This document shows positions 25,072-37,900 of a DNA stretch of 64,000 nucleotides, piece by piece (position 1 is the stretch's first letter; each line of letters starts with the position of its first letter). The translations under genes and the position numbers were made by a program. Source of the DNA: Pleodorina starrii. Taxonomy: Eukaryota > Chlorophyta > Chlorophyceae > Chlamydomonadales > Volvocaceae. Where the stretch lies: contig BRXU01000027.1 of assembly GCA_030267565.1 (NCBI GenBank), forward strand, positions 605,001 to 669,000, read 5' to 3'. The notes below the pieces were generated by a model, which worked only from the letters and a program-made list of their open reading frames with translations, ran no database searches and was not told the origin of the DNA.

Positions 25072-26069
25072 TCAGCAGCATGATCCCTTCCGGCGGTCCT
25101 GCGCCTGCTGGTTCTCCGACAGCACGATGCCCCCCTGGGGCGGCCGTGGTGCCGCCTCCGGCTTGGGCAGTTTCCGCGCAATCTCCTCGAAGAGCTCGTT
25201 CACGTTCGCCGCCGTCTTGGCAGACGTTTCCAAGTAGTGCAACCCGTTTTCTGCGGCATAGGCTTGCGCCTCCTCGCCGGACACGGCGCGCTGGCTCTCG
25301 AGGTCCGCCTTGTTCCCTGCCGAACCCCCGGGGGAGGGCCACACCACCGCGGTGTCTTCATTTGCCCTCCTTCCCTCGTCAGCTCAAGCCACCCGTGCCC
25401 GTCTCTCCTAGTTGGAAGTTCTAGAGATGTGACGTGGTTACCATGACCCACCTGCGAGCGCCATAATCATCGCCGGGTTGCCCTGTCGCTGCAGCTCGCG
25501 CACCCAGGACTTTGCGCGTGTGAAGGAGTCGGGACTGGTAATGTCGTAAACAATGATTGCAGCAGCCGCGCCCCTGAAAAGACGAGGGCGCTGTCAGCTT
25601 CCCGCGGAGTGCGGACACAGACCCGACACGAGGTGTATACCTATAGTACATAGGCGCCAAACTGTGGTAGCGCTCCTGGCCAGCTGTATCCCTGTATCCA
25701 CCACAACCTCGAACACAGTCAGAAGGACATATGACCAAACCCTTGTGGCGTCGCCACGACTGCAACTGTTGTTTCCCTTCCTACCATATCTCAAACTTTA
25801 CGTTCAGCTCCGGCAGCGTCTTCGTCAGGAAGGCTGCGCCAACGGTGGACGCCTGCGGATGTGGTTGGACGCTCCCTATGTTGGCCGCCTGAAGGCTTCC
25901 GAATTCCCCCACTCGGGCCTAGAAGACCTTCAAGATGACCCACTTGGTAATCGAAGAACTGTCCCTTCACATATCGAAGCACCAGGGACGACTTTCCAGA
26001 TCCCATCTCGCCTAAGAGCACAAGCTTTGCAGTCTGCTGCTGTGATAGCTCCGCAACGGGGGCGGCCAT
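25072..26069 (-). CDS. Rab5-type small GTPase (early endosome)
   Basis: Five exons with closed phases: 26069-25944, 25852-25785, 25691-25641, 25573-25452, 25316-25072; 203 aa, a normal Rab length. All GTPase motifs are intact: P-loop GEMGSGKSS (about 20-28), switch [17 protein letters not shown] with the catalytic Gln (about 70), NKAD (about 124) and ETSAKT. The [21 protein letters not shown] stretch is diagnostic of the Rab5/RABF subgroup. The C-terminus SCC is a double-Cys geranylgeranylation signal, so it is a conventional membrane-anchored Rab5 rather than the N-myristoylated ARA6 form. It should control endosome fusion and vacuolar or endocytic traffic. The first ATG begins MAAPVAEL immediately before the conserved G domain. 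Confidence 0.96.
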
Positions 26070-28879
26070 TTTCTACCTATCAAGCTTACAATAACTACGT
26101 ATGCGCTTCACGTGTGTCTATGACGCGTCTTGGTTATCTTTGTGAAGTTCCGAGGCAACGGCCGAAATCCGTATTATGATAGTGTGTGTATCAGCAGTCC
26201 AAATGTGCTCTCTGCGAGAGCTCTGGTCCTAATCGCTTGGCTGGGTTGCCCGAAACTACGGACACTAACGCCGTACGAGGCCTTAAAGGGATATACGCTT
26301 GCTGGCCTAACCCACAGGCTACCGGTCAGTTTCTTTTCAGCGGTGAATCTTCCACCGATGGCGCCAACGGTGCCTCACAAGGGCTTACCCAAGCCAGCGC
26401 GTTGTCTTCTGGGAGTGCTCGAAGCACGTGTGATGCACGACGGGCGAAGCACGTCACGGCCGTGCTTGCCCTCGTCGCAGTCTTCCACTCTCCCGACACG
26501 CGCACGTGAGTTTTCAAGCCAGACACCTCACCAACCAGTCGGAATTCCCTGGTAGGTTTCTCTCAGATTTTGTTACTGGAGTCAGGCGGCGAGCAACCGC
26601 CAGGCGTCGGTACCGACGTTCCTCGCGACCGGACCTCCGCTGGGGTAGGTTGGGGCCCGCCATAGTGGTGCCGGCTCACTGTACTCGATTCATCTGCGGA
26701 CCATTTCAATTTAGCACGCCGTGCCCAAGATGCGCTGCTTTGACTCGGAAATTTTTATCAGGGGAGAGGCAACAGTGCATCAGGGTGCATCCCCATTCCG
26801 TCCCATTCGTGAGGTCCTTGTCGCCCGGTGGTGCAAGTCGCCAAAACGACCACGAGGTCGATGGCGTGCCCATGCTCTGGGAAACTCCCACATGAAGGCA
26901 CCGCGCCCCGCTGTGGGGGAGGGGGCTATCCCCGCGAGTGACAGCAGACGAGGGCGTGTCCGGCGGCGCCGGCTGTGGTCGATCTGTTGACGTCCGTCGC
27001 CAGGCAGCGGACTTCGCAGGCCAGGGTTCGTCTCTTCAAATTGGCTGGCTGTTGCCTGTCCGGTGGGCCCTGGGGCGGTATGGTGGTCCGGGCGGGCTGC
27101 GGCCTCTGCCGCGAGCAAGAGAGCGGCGGTGTAGTGATGCGAGAATCAAAGGTACAATCCGTGCATCCTCCTGGCTCCATCCTCCCAGGCCCCATCCTTG
27201 AGGAGAGAAGCACCGATCGAGTGGGTGATTGATGCCTGGACACGGCTTCGGTGTTTCGCGGCCTCCTACAGGGGTTCCCGCGGAAAGGGCTGAGACCCGG
27301 TGGCTCCCGGCCACCTCGATGTCCTGGCGGCTGGGTGGCTTCAGATCGTGAGCTCGTGTGCTCGCCGCCGGGGCGCTGGGTCGCAGGAGCGGATGACTGC
27401 CGCAGCGCTCCGCTGTTCCGTTGCAGAGGTCTCGGGCCCGTTGCTTTGGGAGGCGGTCAGCAGCAAAGGCTGATCCCGCGGATGGTAAACCGTGTTACCG
27501 ACAACAGCAGCAGCAGCACCTCTGGGGGCTTCCTTCGGCCGCAGCAGTGTGTGTCCGGTGCGGTGCGGTGTGTGCGGCATTGCACCGGCGAGGCGGTGGG
27601 TGATCCTTCTGCGTCCAGCCACTGAAGATACGGTTCATTCAGTATCCCATACAGTACACCATGCAAACGAATCATGCAACAAACCGACAGCAACAGTACC
27701 GTTAACCGTGCAACCTCCAGCGCAGGATCTCATCCCATCTCTCCTCACCTCATCCACTCCCATCAAACCCATCATGGCCATACCCACAAGCCGCAGCGGC
27801 ACACCGGCGTGCCTCGGGTGCGAGTAACGCACGCATGCGGGAGCCAAAGCACAGCGCTTGCAGCCCACTCCTCGTGAGCCAGCGCAGCGCAGCGGAGCGC
27901 GGTCTGGTGTTGGTGGGAAGGTCGGACGGTTGCCGCCCAGTTACCCGTAACGCTCGAAGCAACCCCACCGGCCCACCGGCTCTCGACCCAGCGCTCGCCC
28001 CCTCCCGCCGGCCACCCCCCGGGAGCTGGGACACTTGCAGGCTCGGAGGGCACCCCACAAACGGTGCTACAGACACCGCACCCTTCCCCTTCTCGACTGT
28101 AATTCTATACCCACCCCCTCCCACTCCTGGGTTCTGGGTCCGTTCGCTAACGCCGTCTCCTTCTCCGCTGAGATATTTCCACTCCTCCGCTACAAGCAGA
28201 GCGTGGTGCTGTACAGGTCGATCTGCTTGTCGCAACTGAGCACAGGCGTCTGGCCGCCCGACGTGAGGGCCATCGCGGCGGGGCCCAGCAGCAGGCCGGC
28301 GATGAGGGAGCCGGCGGTCCCCAGGTTGAGACCGGGGGCGCCGGTGGTGGCGCGCAGCGAGGACATCATGTGGCCCAGGATCTGGCCGTACGTCTGGTGG
28401 ATGCCGTACTTTTCAATGGCCTGAATGAAGCAGAAGGTGGCGGCGCCGGTGTAGGCGTAGCCGCTCAGCTTGTTGGTGTCCTGGAGGGCAGTGGGGCGGC
28501 AGGGGGAGGGGGCGGCGGCGGCGGCGGGGTGAAAGGGGTCGGGGTGAAAAGGAGATACCGCAGCGGAGACGGAGACGGGGTCGGGGTTAACACAGAAGAC
28601 ACCGCAGCGGAGGGCCGGAGGGACGGAAGGTGTCGGGAGGGGGGCTAGGGAGTTCTCGCACCTGCGCCACCTGGGAGTCCTTGCAAGCGCCGAACTGGAA
28701 CGCGGTCCCTGAAAGGGGGGGCGGGGCAGGGAAGGAGAGGGGAGAAAAAGGAATGAGGAGGCAGTGGGGGGTAATGCGAGGCAGTCAGGAAGCTCAGGAG
28801 GACGCGGAGGGCAGCGCTGTTGGCAGCAAGGCAGGCGCTAGGCGGCGGAGGCGCCGACGGAGGCGCGCACACGCTGGAT

Positions 28880-28925
<46 letters not shown>

Positions 28926-31900
28926 GGATAGATAGATAGATAGCAGCCGTGCCGTGCGTGCCCGGTCGTACACGTACCTCCCGCCGTCGCCTTGTCGTAC
29001 CGCGGCCGGCCCTTCCAGTAGCATCGCCCCGCTCCGTCGACCTTCGCCCGGTACGGCAGGTCCAGCGCAGTGCCGCTGTGGCAGGCGTCGATGACGGCCT
29101 GAGGGACCCCCCGCCCAACCACCCCCCGCCCCGCCGGGTCCCGGGTGCATCAGTTCGGTTCATGAGTTGGGTTCATCAGCTCAGCCGTATGGTACCGTGT
29201 GGACATGATCGGGGGGGGGACCTCCTTGTGTATTACCGTATCAGCTCGCCATATGGTGCCGTGTGGGTGTGAGGGGGGCAATAAAGACGACGAAACCGCT
29301 CAGCGAAGAAGAGAAGAGTAAGAGAGGCGACTGTGTGAAAGACAGTAACAACGCAGAATCCGCAGTATGCAAGTAAATGTTTTGTGCCACCCGTACCACC
29401 AACCCGTCCCGTCATCGCCCCACAAAACCGAAACCCAAAGCTAAGGATCAAAGCACACACACGACAGGAAAAAGACCGCAACGTGCGGCACCGTGCATCT
29501 GGCTGGCAGCACGCGCGCCTGCTTGCTTGCTTGCTTACGTGCAGCGTCACCCCGGGCAGCAGCGGCCGCACCAGCAGTCGGTTCAGCTCGTCGTCCACGA
29601 TCTGACCCGCCTGACGGAAATCTGGAGGCAACACGGAGAAGGTTCGATGAAGCAGAAGCAGCAGCAGCAGCCAGGCGGGTGGACGGGCTGGCAGGTGTGA
29701 GCATGTGTGTATGTGGGGGATGGGTGTGTGTGGGTGTGGGTGTGGAAGGAGGGCCATGTGGCATGGCACGTGCTGGAAGGGGGCGGCACGCCCCCCCCCC
29801 CTGGATGTGCGGTGTTTCACTGCGAACCTCAGCGCTTCCCCCGCACCCCCCTTTCCGCGCGAGCAGGCAGAACCCCGTGGCGTGTGGATCGCCTTCCGGC
29901 CCACCGTATCCCCCTCCCTCACGGGGGCCCCCCCGGAATTCGAGGTCACTCGGCGCGCGGCGCGGGCCGCTCGGCACGTCCGCACCCGAGGGGCAGATGG
30001 TCTCGTCGTAGCCGTCCTCCTCGTCGCCGTTTCGGTCGTACTGCTGGCTGCCGTGGCCGCTGAAGTGGAAGAACAGCGAGTCGCCGTGGCGCTGGTCCAT
30101 CATGAGCCACTGCAGGGCCTGGGGGGTGGGGGCAGGAGGCGGGGAGGGGCAGGGGCAGCCTGCCTGCCTCACAGCGCTCCTCTCTGCACCCACGGCCTTC
30201 ACCCAATCCACCCAATCCACTCTTCACCCAATCCACCCACACGCCCACCCCAGCCAGCCAGCCACCACCCCCCAGCCAGTAACCCATCCACCCACCCACC
30301 CGGCCGCCCACCCATCGATCCAGCCTCCTACCCACCCACTCCAACCACACACGGTCTCGTCTTAACTCCCCACCCACTTCCTACCTATCTCCTTTCTCAC
30401 CCACCCACTTCCCATTCACCCACCCACCCGGCCACCCACCCACCCATCCATCCACTTAGCCACCCACCCGGTAAATGTTGGCCTTGGTGGATGTGAAGTC
30501 GTGGTGGCGACCCGGGTCGTCCCGCAGCACCACAATCTCCTGGTCGCTGAACCCGAACCGCTTCTGGAGACAAAACTGGGGGGGGGGGGCGGGTGAGCAG
30601 GAGGCGGGGAACGCACGTCACGTCACGTCATGGTCATGGCGGGAGGGCACGGTTCCAGGGAAAGGGGGACACGGCGCCGGGGATGCGGCGAGGGAGGGAG
30701 GGTGGGAGGTGGCTAGGGACGGAGGGGTGCCTGGCGGCGGAGGCAGGCCATGCGGCTAGGGGGTCGCACAAACGCACGTACGTGGGGAACAACGCATGCA
30801 GGCCAGTCCGGCGTCGGGAGGCCGGGGTCCGGGGTCTGGTGTGTGTCAGTTCGGCCGTTGATAGCCTGAAGCCGCAGACGGGGTTCGTTACCGCGCACAA
30901 AGCACGGGTTCCGGCCTCCGCCAAGTTCCGCAACACCCTCCCACCCACACCTGGATGCACTGCACGTCGTTGAGACAGCCGTTGAGTGCGGCACTGCTGC
31001 CCGGATAGGAACACCCCACCAACACAGCGCGTCGCCGCCGGCCGCCGTGACCCGGCGCCGGGGCGTACGTCGTAGGCGGCATGTACGCCCCCGCCGGCGG
31101 CGGAGCTCCGTGCGGCGGCGGCGCCGCCTGGTGCTGCGGCGGCCGCTGGCCGTACGTGAAGGGTGCTATCGGCTGCTGGGGGGCCCCGCACGGCGCGCCG
31201 TACTGGGGAGCGGGTGGCGTGGGGGCGGCCGACGCCGACGCCGACGCCGGCCTGGTCAGTGCCTCGCTTGAGGGTGGGGCCCCGGCCGATGTGTAGCTGG
31301 CGGTGGCGCCGGCGGCGCCACCAATGGTGGGGTACGCGGAGGCGGGCCGCTGGTGCTGGTGCTGGCTACTGCCGACGTAATCCGTCCTTGCGCCGCCGTC
31401 GCCGCTGCCGCTGGTGCCGCTGGTGCTGCCATAGAGGGCTACCGTCTGTGGCTGGGAAGAGGCATCAGCGCTAGCAGGTGCAGGGGCAGGTGGCTGGGGC
31501 GGCTGCGAGGCGGTGAACGACCCAGGGGTCGGTGTTGGCCCGGCAGCCGTTGCGGAGGGTGCGGCGTAGGCTGAGGTTGAGGCGGCGCTAGGCGGCGGTG
31601 GGAGTGCGGGCGGGGCTGACGGAGGCGGCGCGCCGTAAGCTGGGGCTGGGGCGGCCGGGGGTGCTCCGTACGGCGATGGGGGAGCGCCGTACAGAGGCGT
31701 TGCTTGAGGGGCGCCGTAGGGGGCTGGTTGGGGCGCCGGGGGAGCGCCGTAGGGAGGCGGAGCGGTGCCGTAGGGTGGTGGTGGTGCTCCGTAGGGGGCT
31801 GGAGGTGCGCCGTAGGGAGCGCCGTAGGGAGGTGGGGGGGCACCGTACGCGGGTGGCGCCCCGTAAGCTGGAGGCGCTCCATATGGGGATGGCGCGCCGT

Positions 31901-34900
31901 AGCCGTAGGGCTGCATGGCTTACGGTCAGGAACGGAGCGAGCGGTCAATACAAATGTCAACCAAAAGATCCAAAGTCAACGGGCACGGAAAAGTATGCGG
32001 TTATACGATAATATTAATCCTGCGTTTTGCCGGTACTTGCATTGACAGAGGACAAGGTATCGAACGTGTCTACAGTTAGGGACAGCTTCCTGCGCCGTAC
32101 TTGCGGTTGGACCGAAAACGTGCGAACGCAACACCAAAGCCTTGCAAGAGCAGAATTTGCAATGGTGCTACTTAATCAGAAGTGTGTGATTTTATAAAGC
32201 GAAAATGGCTTCTTGGATTACAGCTCAGTTGAAAGCTGCCGAAGGGTTGCTAGAAGCAGTTGACAAGACCGTCTCAAGGACCGTCGGCACACTGAGCCTT
32301 GCAGAAGGTGCCGGTCGGGCGAAGGGTTTGCTGTGAGGGCTGAGGGGTGATCAATGCACAAGTAGGCTGGTGTCGACTTTCGCTTTTTGGCTTGCGTTAC
32401 TGCGTACATTACTTGAGGCACAACTTGTGCTGCAGTTGATCGCGGCTATAAACATTTGTGTACACCTTGCCAGGTGATTCCGAGCAACTGACGCCGGAAT
32501 ATGGAGTCTCTCGCCCGACAGCAGGTCTCCACCAGGTGGGCATCATCGCTTCAGAATGCGGGTTTTTGAATAAGATCTTGGAAGGGTCTTAAACGGCGCC
32601 AGTCCGGCACATACCCTCCAGTCCAAACCTCGCAACGGCACAGAACTTCTGCCCTCCCGGCCCCTCCCGCCTGCATCTCGTCATCTCCCTTTGCAGGCGG
32701 CACCGGGAGCAGCCACACAGGGCCTGCAGCCCTACTCTTCCCCGTACCCTGCCTCAGCCTCCAACCTCGGCGCCCTCTCAGGCGCCAGCGGGCTAGGGCC
32801 AGCAGCCACCACCAGCTACCACCACAGCAGCAGCAGCAGCAGCGCTGCCGCGGCCGCCCCGCCGCCCTGGGCCACCCGCTCACCAACGACAGCAGCCTTC
32901 CCCGGCTCCGGCCCCAGCTCAGGCCGCGCGCTGACGCCCACCACCGCCGCCGCTGGACACCATGCCAGCGCCGGAGCGACGGCAGAGGGCGGCTTCACCG
33001 TAAAAACCGACGCGCCGATCCCTTTCGGCGGCCCGCCACCCCCGGCATTGCCGGGGGCGCCGGAGACCGGCGGCTCAAGTTTCAGCCGGGGAGGAGGTCC
33101 AGCGGCCGGCGGCGGCGAGACGGACGGTTCCGCGGCCGCCGCTACCGCCGTCCGTAAGACGGGGCCGCTGCCGACCTCGACGGCGGCGGCGGCGGGCCCC
33201 GCCGAGGGCCTGGCGATGGCGGCGGCGACGTCGCCGCAGGTCAGCTGGACGAGCGCCGCTGCGCCGTCGCTGCACGCCCCCAGAGGCGCCGCAGGCTACG
33301 TCGCCGCTTCTGCCGGGCCTGCAGCAGGGGCTGTGGGTGCGGGAGCGGGTGCGGGCGTGGTGCTGGTGCCGTTCCCCGCCGGCGGCGCCGCCGCCCCGGG
33401 AGCCCCAGCGGCGGCGCCACCTGGCGAGGCCGCCGGGGGCGAGCTGTCGTCCTCGGCACCACCTGCACGTCAGGGGGACTCCGCCGCCAATGAACGCAGC
33501 TCACAGGCGGGACCCGACGTGGCGGCGCCGGCAGCAGCACCGCCGCCGCCGGCGCCCGCCCCGATGCAAGCAGACGGTGCCGCCGGCTCGCCGCCACGGG
33601 GCTCGCCAGCGACGGCGACAACCCCCGCGAAGGGAACAGCAGCTGCAGCAGCGGTGGCGGCGGCGGAGGCCGCGGGCTCCGCGACCTCCGCCGTGCCACC
33701 GTCCGCCGCGCCGGCGGCCCCGCAGCAGCCCAGCGCCGTCGCCGCCAGCCCGGCGCCGGTGGCCGCCCTGGCCTCCGCCACCACCGCCGCCGCCTCCTCG
33801 TTCGCCTCCGCCACCTCCTCCGCCGTCACCCACTCCCTGTCCTTCTTCAATCTGGTGCTGGAGGACGCCGCCGCGGACTCGGCCGCCGCCGCCACCGCCG
33901 CCGCGGCAGCGGCGGCGCCAGACGGCGCCGCACAGCAGGTCGCGGCTCTGAGCCGCACCTGCGAGCAGCTGCGCAAGCGCCTGGAGTCCAGTCGCGCGGA
34001 GAACGAGCAGTTGGAGGACATGTTGGCTCGTGCGGAGGTGAGGGCGCAGCAGGAGGCGGCGCTGGTGGCGGCGCTGCGGGAGGAGGTGGCGGGGCTGGTG
34101 ACGGCGCGGGCGGCGGCGGAGGGCAGCCTGGCGGCGCAGTTGGCGGTGGCGCGGGCGGCGGCGGCGGAGGCGGGCGAGCGGTACGAGTCCAGCCAGCGGG
34201 CGGTGCTGGTGCTGGAGGGGCGGCTGGCGGCGCTGGAGGAGAGCAGCAGGCGGCTGATGGAGCAGCACAGCGATCGGGAGGGGGGCATGATGGAGGGTGA
34301 GAGGGGAGGGCCGAGCCGGCGGGGTGGGAGACGGGATGGGAATGGAGTGATGGACGGGGCGCTGAAGAGGTAGGATCGGCATCGGGGGCAACGGGGTCGA
34401 CGGACTCCAGGCGCAGGCGCATCAACGGCCACAACGCCCTGACGCTTGTGGTGCGCTGCCTCCCTGCCCTGCCCTGCCCCCCCTGCCCTGCCCTACCCGC
34501 CTCGCCCCCTGTCCCCCCCTCCCCCCTCCCCGCTCAGCCCTCCGCTCCGAGCTCGCTGCCGCCGAGTCCCGACTGGCCGCTGAGACCAAGGCCCACGCCG
34601 CCTCCCGCTCCGCCGCCGTCTCCCGCGAGCTGGACCTGGAGCAGCAGATCGCTGGCAGCACCGCAGCACTGGCGGATCTCACTTGGAGCCTGGAGGAGGC
34701 CAACCGCAAGGCCAGGGGTGGGTGGCTGGGTGGGGTGGCTGGGTGGGTGGGTGGGTGGGCGGTAATGAAGAGGATAACCGAAGCAGGGGTGATGGCTGAG
34801 TAGCCGTTCGCGGTGCTCCGGCCTTGACGTGTTTAACACCCCCCCTCCCCCCCCCCTCATGCACACACGCACACCCGCACTCAGGTCTGGAGGAGGATCT

Positions 34901-37900
34901 GGTGGAGGCTGCCCGCGGCCGCAACGACCTCACCGCACAGCTGGCGGCACTGCAGCGGCAGCTGGAGGACGCGGGCATTGAGCCGCTGCTGCCGGGGGGA
35001 GCCGCCGCCGAGGCAGGCCACGGCGCCGCCAGGGGGCCCACCGCCGCCGCAGCGGCGGCTGCCGCCGCCGCCGCTGAGCTGGAGGTCCTACGCGGCGAGC
35101 TGGCGCAGCACCAGCGCGCGGCGGCGTTGGCGCGTCAGGCGGCGGAGGCGAGTCAGGCGCAGGCGGCGGCGCTGGCTGAGGAGGTGGAGGCGCTGCGGCA
35201 GAGCGCCGAACAGCGCCAGGTACCGTAGTGGCGGCTACCCGCCGGGCGAGGGGAGTGGGGCGGGAGGGCGGGGATGGGCGGGTGGGGGCAGCTAGAGGCG
35301 GTGGAAGGCGGTGGGGCCGACCTTCGCCCCCCCAGATGCGCGCCGGTATTGTGGAGAGCTGTGGATGACTTTCGTTTCCTTTCCTTTCCTTCCTCGACGT
35401 CGCGGATACCGCATCACTGCCGAGTGTAGTGCAGTGGAGTGCAGTGCCCCGAGACAACACCCTGTCCGTGTTCCCGCCCGCCCCCCCCTCCCTCCCTCCC
35501 TCCCCCCTCCCCCCCCCCCACAGGACACCTCCCAGCTGGAGGCCCAGCTGCGAGAGGTGTCGGACATGTTGTACCTGAAGCAGACGCAGATGGAGCGGCT
35601 GGCGGCGGAGAAGGCGGCGCAGCAGCTCAAGACGGAGCGGGAGCTGGAGAGCGTGCGGCAGGTGGGGTAGGGGCTGGGGGCTGAGGCTGAGGTGCCGGAG
35701 GTGTCTGAGGGGTGCCTGAGGTTGGTTGGTTGCAGGGAGGGGCCGAGGGGGGCAACTGGATAGGCGGGGGAAGGCGGGGCGTGGGCTGGCGACTTGGGGG
35801 TGGAGGTGTGGGGGCTGGCAGCCGCGCAACCACGCTTCGGCACCCACATCCCGCCCTCTCCTCTCCTCTCGGTCCTCTTCACCGAGAGAGGTGGCTAACG
35901 CACCGCACTGCTGAGGTCCGTTCGCCACCGTCGCCTTTCACAGTTCCTTTGCGGGTCGCTGCGGCTCCTAGGGCCTCACCTCCTCCCCTCCCCTCCCCTC
36001 CCCTCCCCTCCCCTCCCCTCCCCTCCCCTCCCCTCCCCTCCCCTCCCCTCCCCTCCCCTCCCCTCCCCTCCCCTCCCCTCCCCTTCCCTCCACTTTACTC
36101 TCACTCTCACCCTCACCCTCACTCCCCACCCTCGGCCCCAGGAGCTCTCTAAGCTCACCCGCCAGGCCGTGGGCCAGGGCGGCGGCGGCGGCCGCAGCAG
36201 CGGCGACCCGGGCTTCGGCCCCTCCGCCTCCTCCGCCTCCTCCCACGACGTCATCCCCATGGACGCCCTGGGGGAGCCCTACCAGCGCCTGGTCCGCCAC
36301 AACCGGGTGGGCCGCGCCGTCAAGGCCGCCGCCAACTTCCTGGACGGAACCGCCTCCACCACCTCCTTCGTGCTGCGCCAGTACCCGCTGGCGCGCCTGG
36401 CGGTGTTCGCCTACGCGCTGCTCATCCACCTCTACGTCTACCTGCTCATCGCGCGCATGCAGCGGCTGGCCACGCACTACGAGGCCGCCGCGGTGGCGCC
36501 GTCGGTGGGGGCGTGAGGGGGTTGGAGGTACTGTGTGCGTGCATGGGCGGATGTCGGCGTCCGAGGGGGATGGGGGGCGTGAGTGCGGCCGTGGCTGAGT
36601 GGCCCCGGACCACCGCCCCCAACCCTGCCCCACCGCCGCCACCTCGGGTTTGGGTGCAGGGCTGCGGGTTGCGAGATTGGCTGCCCCGGTGAAAAGTCAC
36701 GGCCGCGCGGAAGGGGATCGAGGGGAGCAGCAGCTGCCCCTCAGTACAGAGCCCAGCCGGAGATGCAGTGCGGAGCGGAGGATCAGGCGGGTATGGACGC
36801 GGCTGGCTGGCTGGCTGGATGGATGGAGTGGGGTGCATCCTCGTGCATCATGTCAGGGAAGACGAGCCAGGGACGTTGTAGCATGTAGGGTTGAGGAGGA
36901 GAGCGCGCTTGTGCGGGTGGTTGGGAGTCCGGTGGGCGTCCGGTGGGCTTGTCGTAGGTTGGTGGCTGTCGGGTGCTGTCTGGGGCTCCTCGCTGCGGCC
37001 AACAGGGCAGGATTGGCGGTGGTTTGCAGGGCAAGGGGACCGGGATCGGGACGTGGGCGGCGACCTCCCAAAGAAGCCAGGACCAGGCCTCGAGATCATT
37101 TCAATCAGTTCACCAGCGCCTCGCATTTTACCGTCTGAGTAGGTCTGAGTTCAGGTTTGCAGCAACAACCTTTCCACACGAGCGTTGCACAGGGGTGGTG
37201 GTTTGCGCTGTCCTTCACCCCCGGGTCTGGGGTCGGGGGGCGTGTCCGCTGCAGTGCACGGCCTCCTGCTGGTCCGCTGCCCCGAACGCTCCCTCGGGGG
37301 CTCAAGAGCCCACTGAAGTACCGCAGCAACACCGACAGCAACAAACATAGCAACGAACGAAAGCGGCTCAGCCCAACCACCTCTTTGCACGGCAGGGGCA
37401 GCCGGTGAATGTGCAGGACCGTACCCTCAATCACCCTTCCCCCATCTACGTACGCCCCGCCCGATTGCCGAGGAAGAGAAGGGAAAGAGACGGGGAGGAA
37501 GAGGTGACACTTGCTCGCAGAAGCGCGCAGCGCATCATCAGCCGATCAACCCGGGAGGGTCTCCCACCCCCCGCCACCAGAGGAGCGAATGAAGCCCCGC
37601 GCGCAGCACATCTCCCGCCCCTCCCCAGCCGCTCAGCCCTCCCCCAGCCTTCCCAACCAATCGCAGCAACGGAGCCGCCGGCCCGCGCCGCCCTGATCAC
37701 TCCCCCGCCCCCCCGCCCGCCCGTCCAGCGCTTCATTGTCCGCAACACGCCACGACACGACGGGAGTCCAAACGCAAATCGCCCGGGCCCTTGCTGCCCC
37801 ACAGCGTTAGCAGGACGCGGGTCGCCTGCCCTCCTGCCGTTCCAAACCTCGTCCCTGCCCCTCCAACCTCCGCCGCCGCCGCCCCCCACATCCCCACACC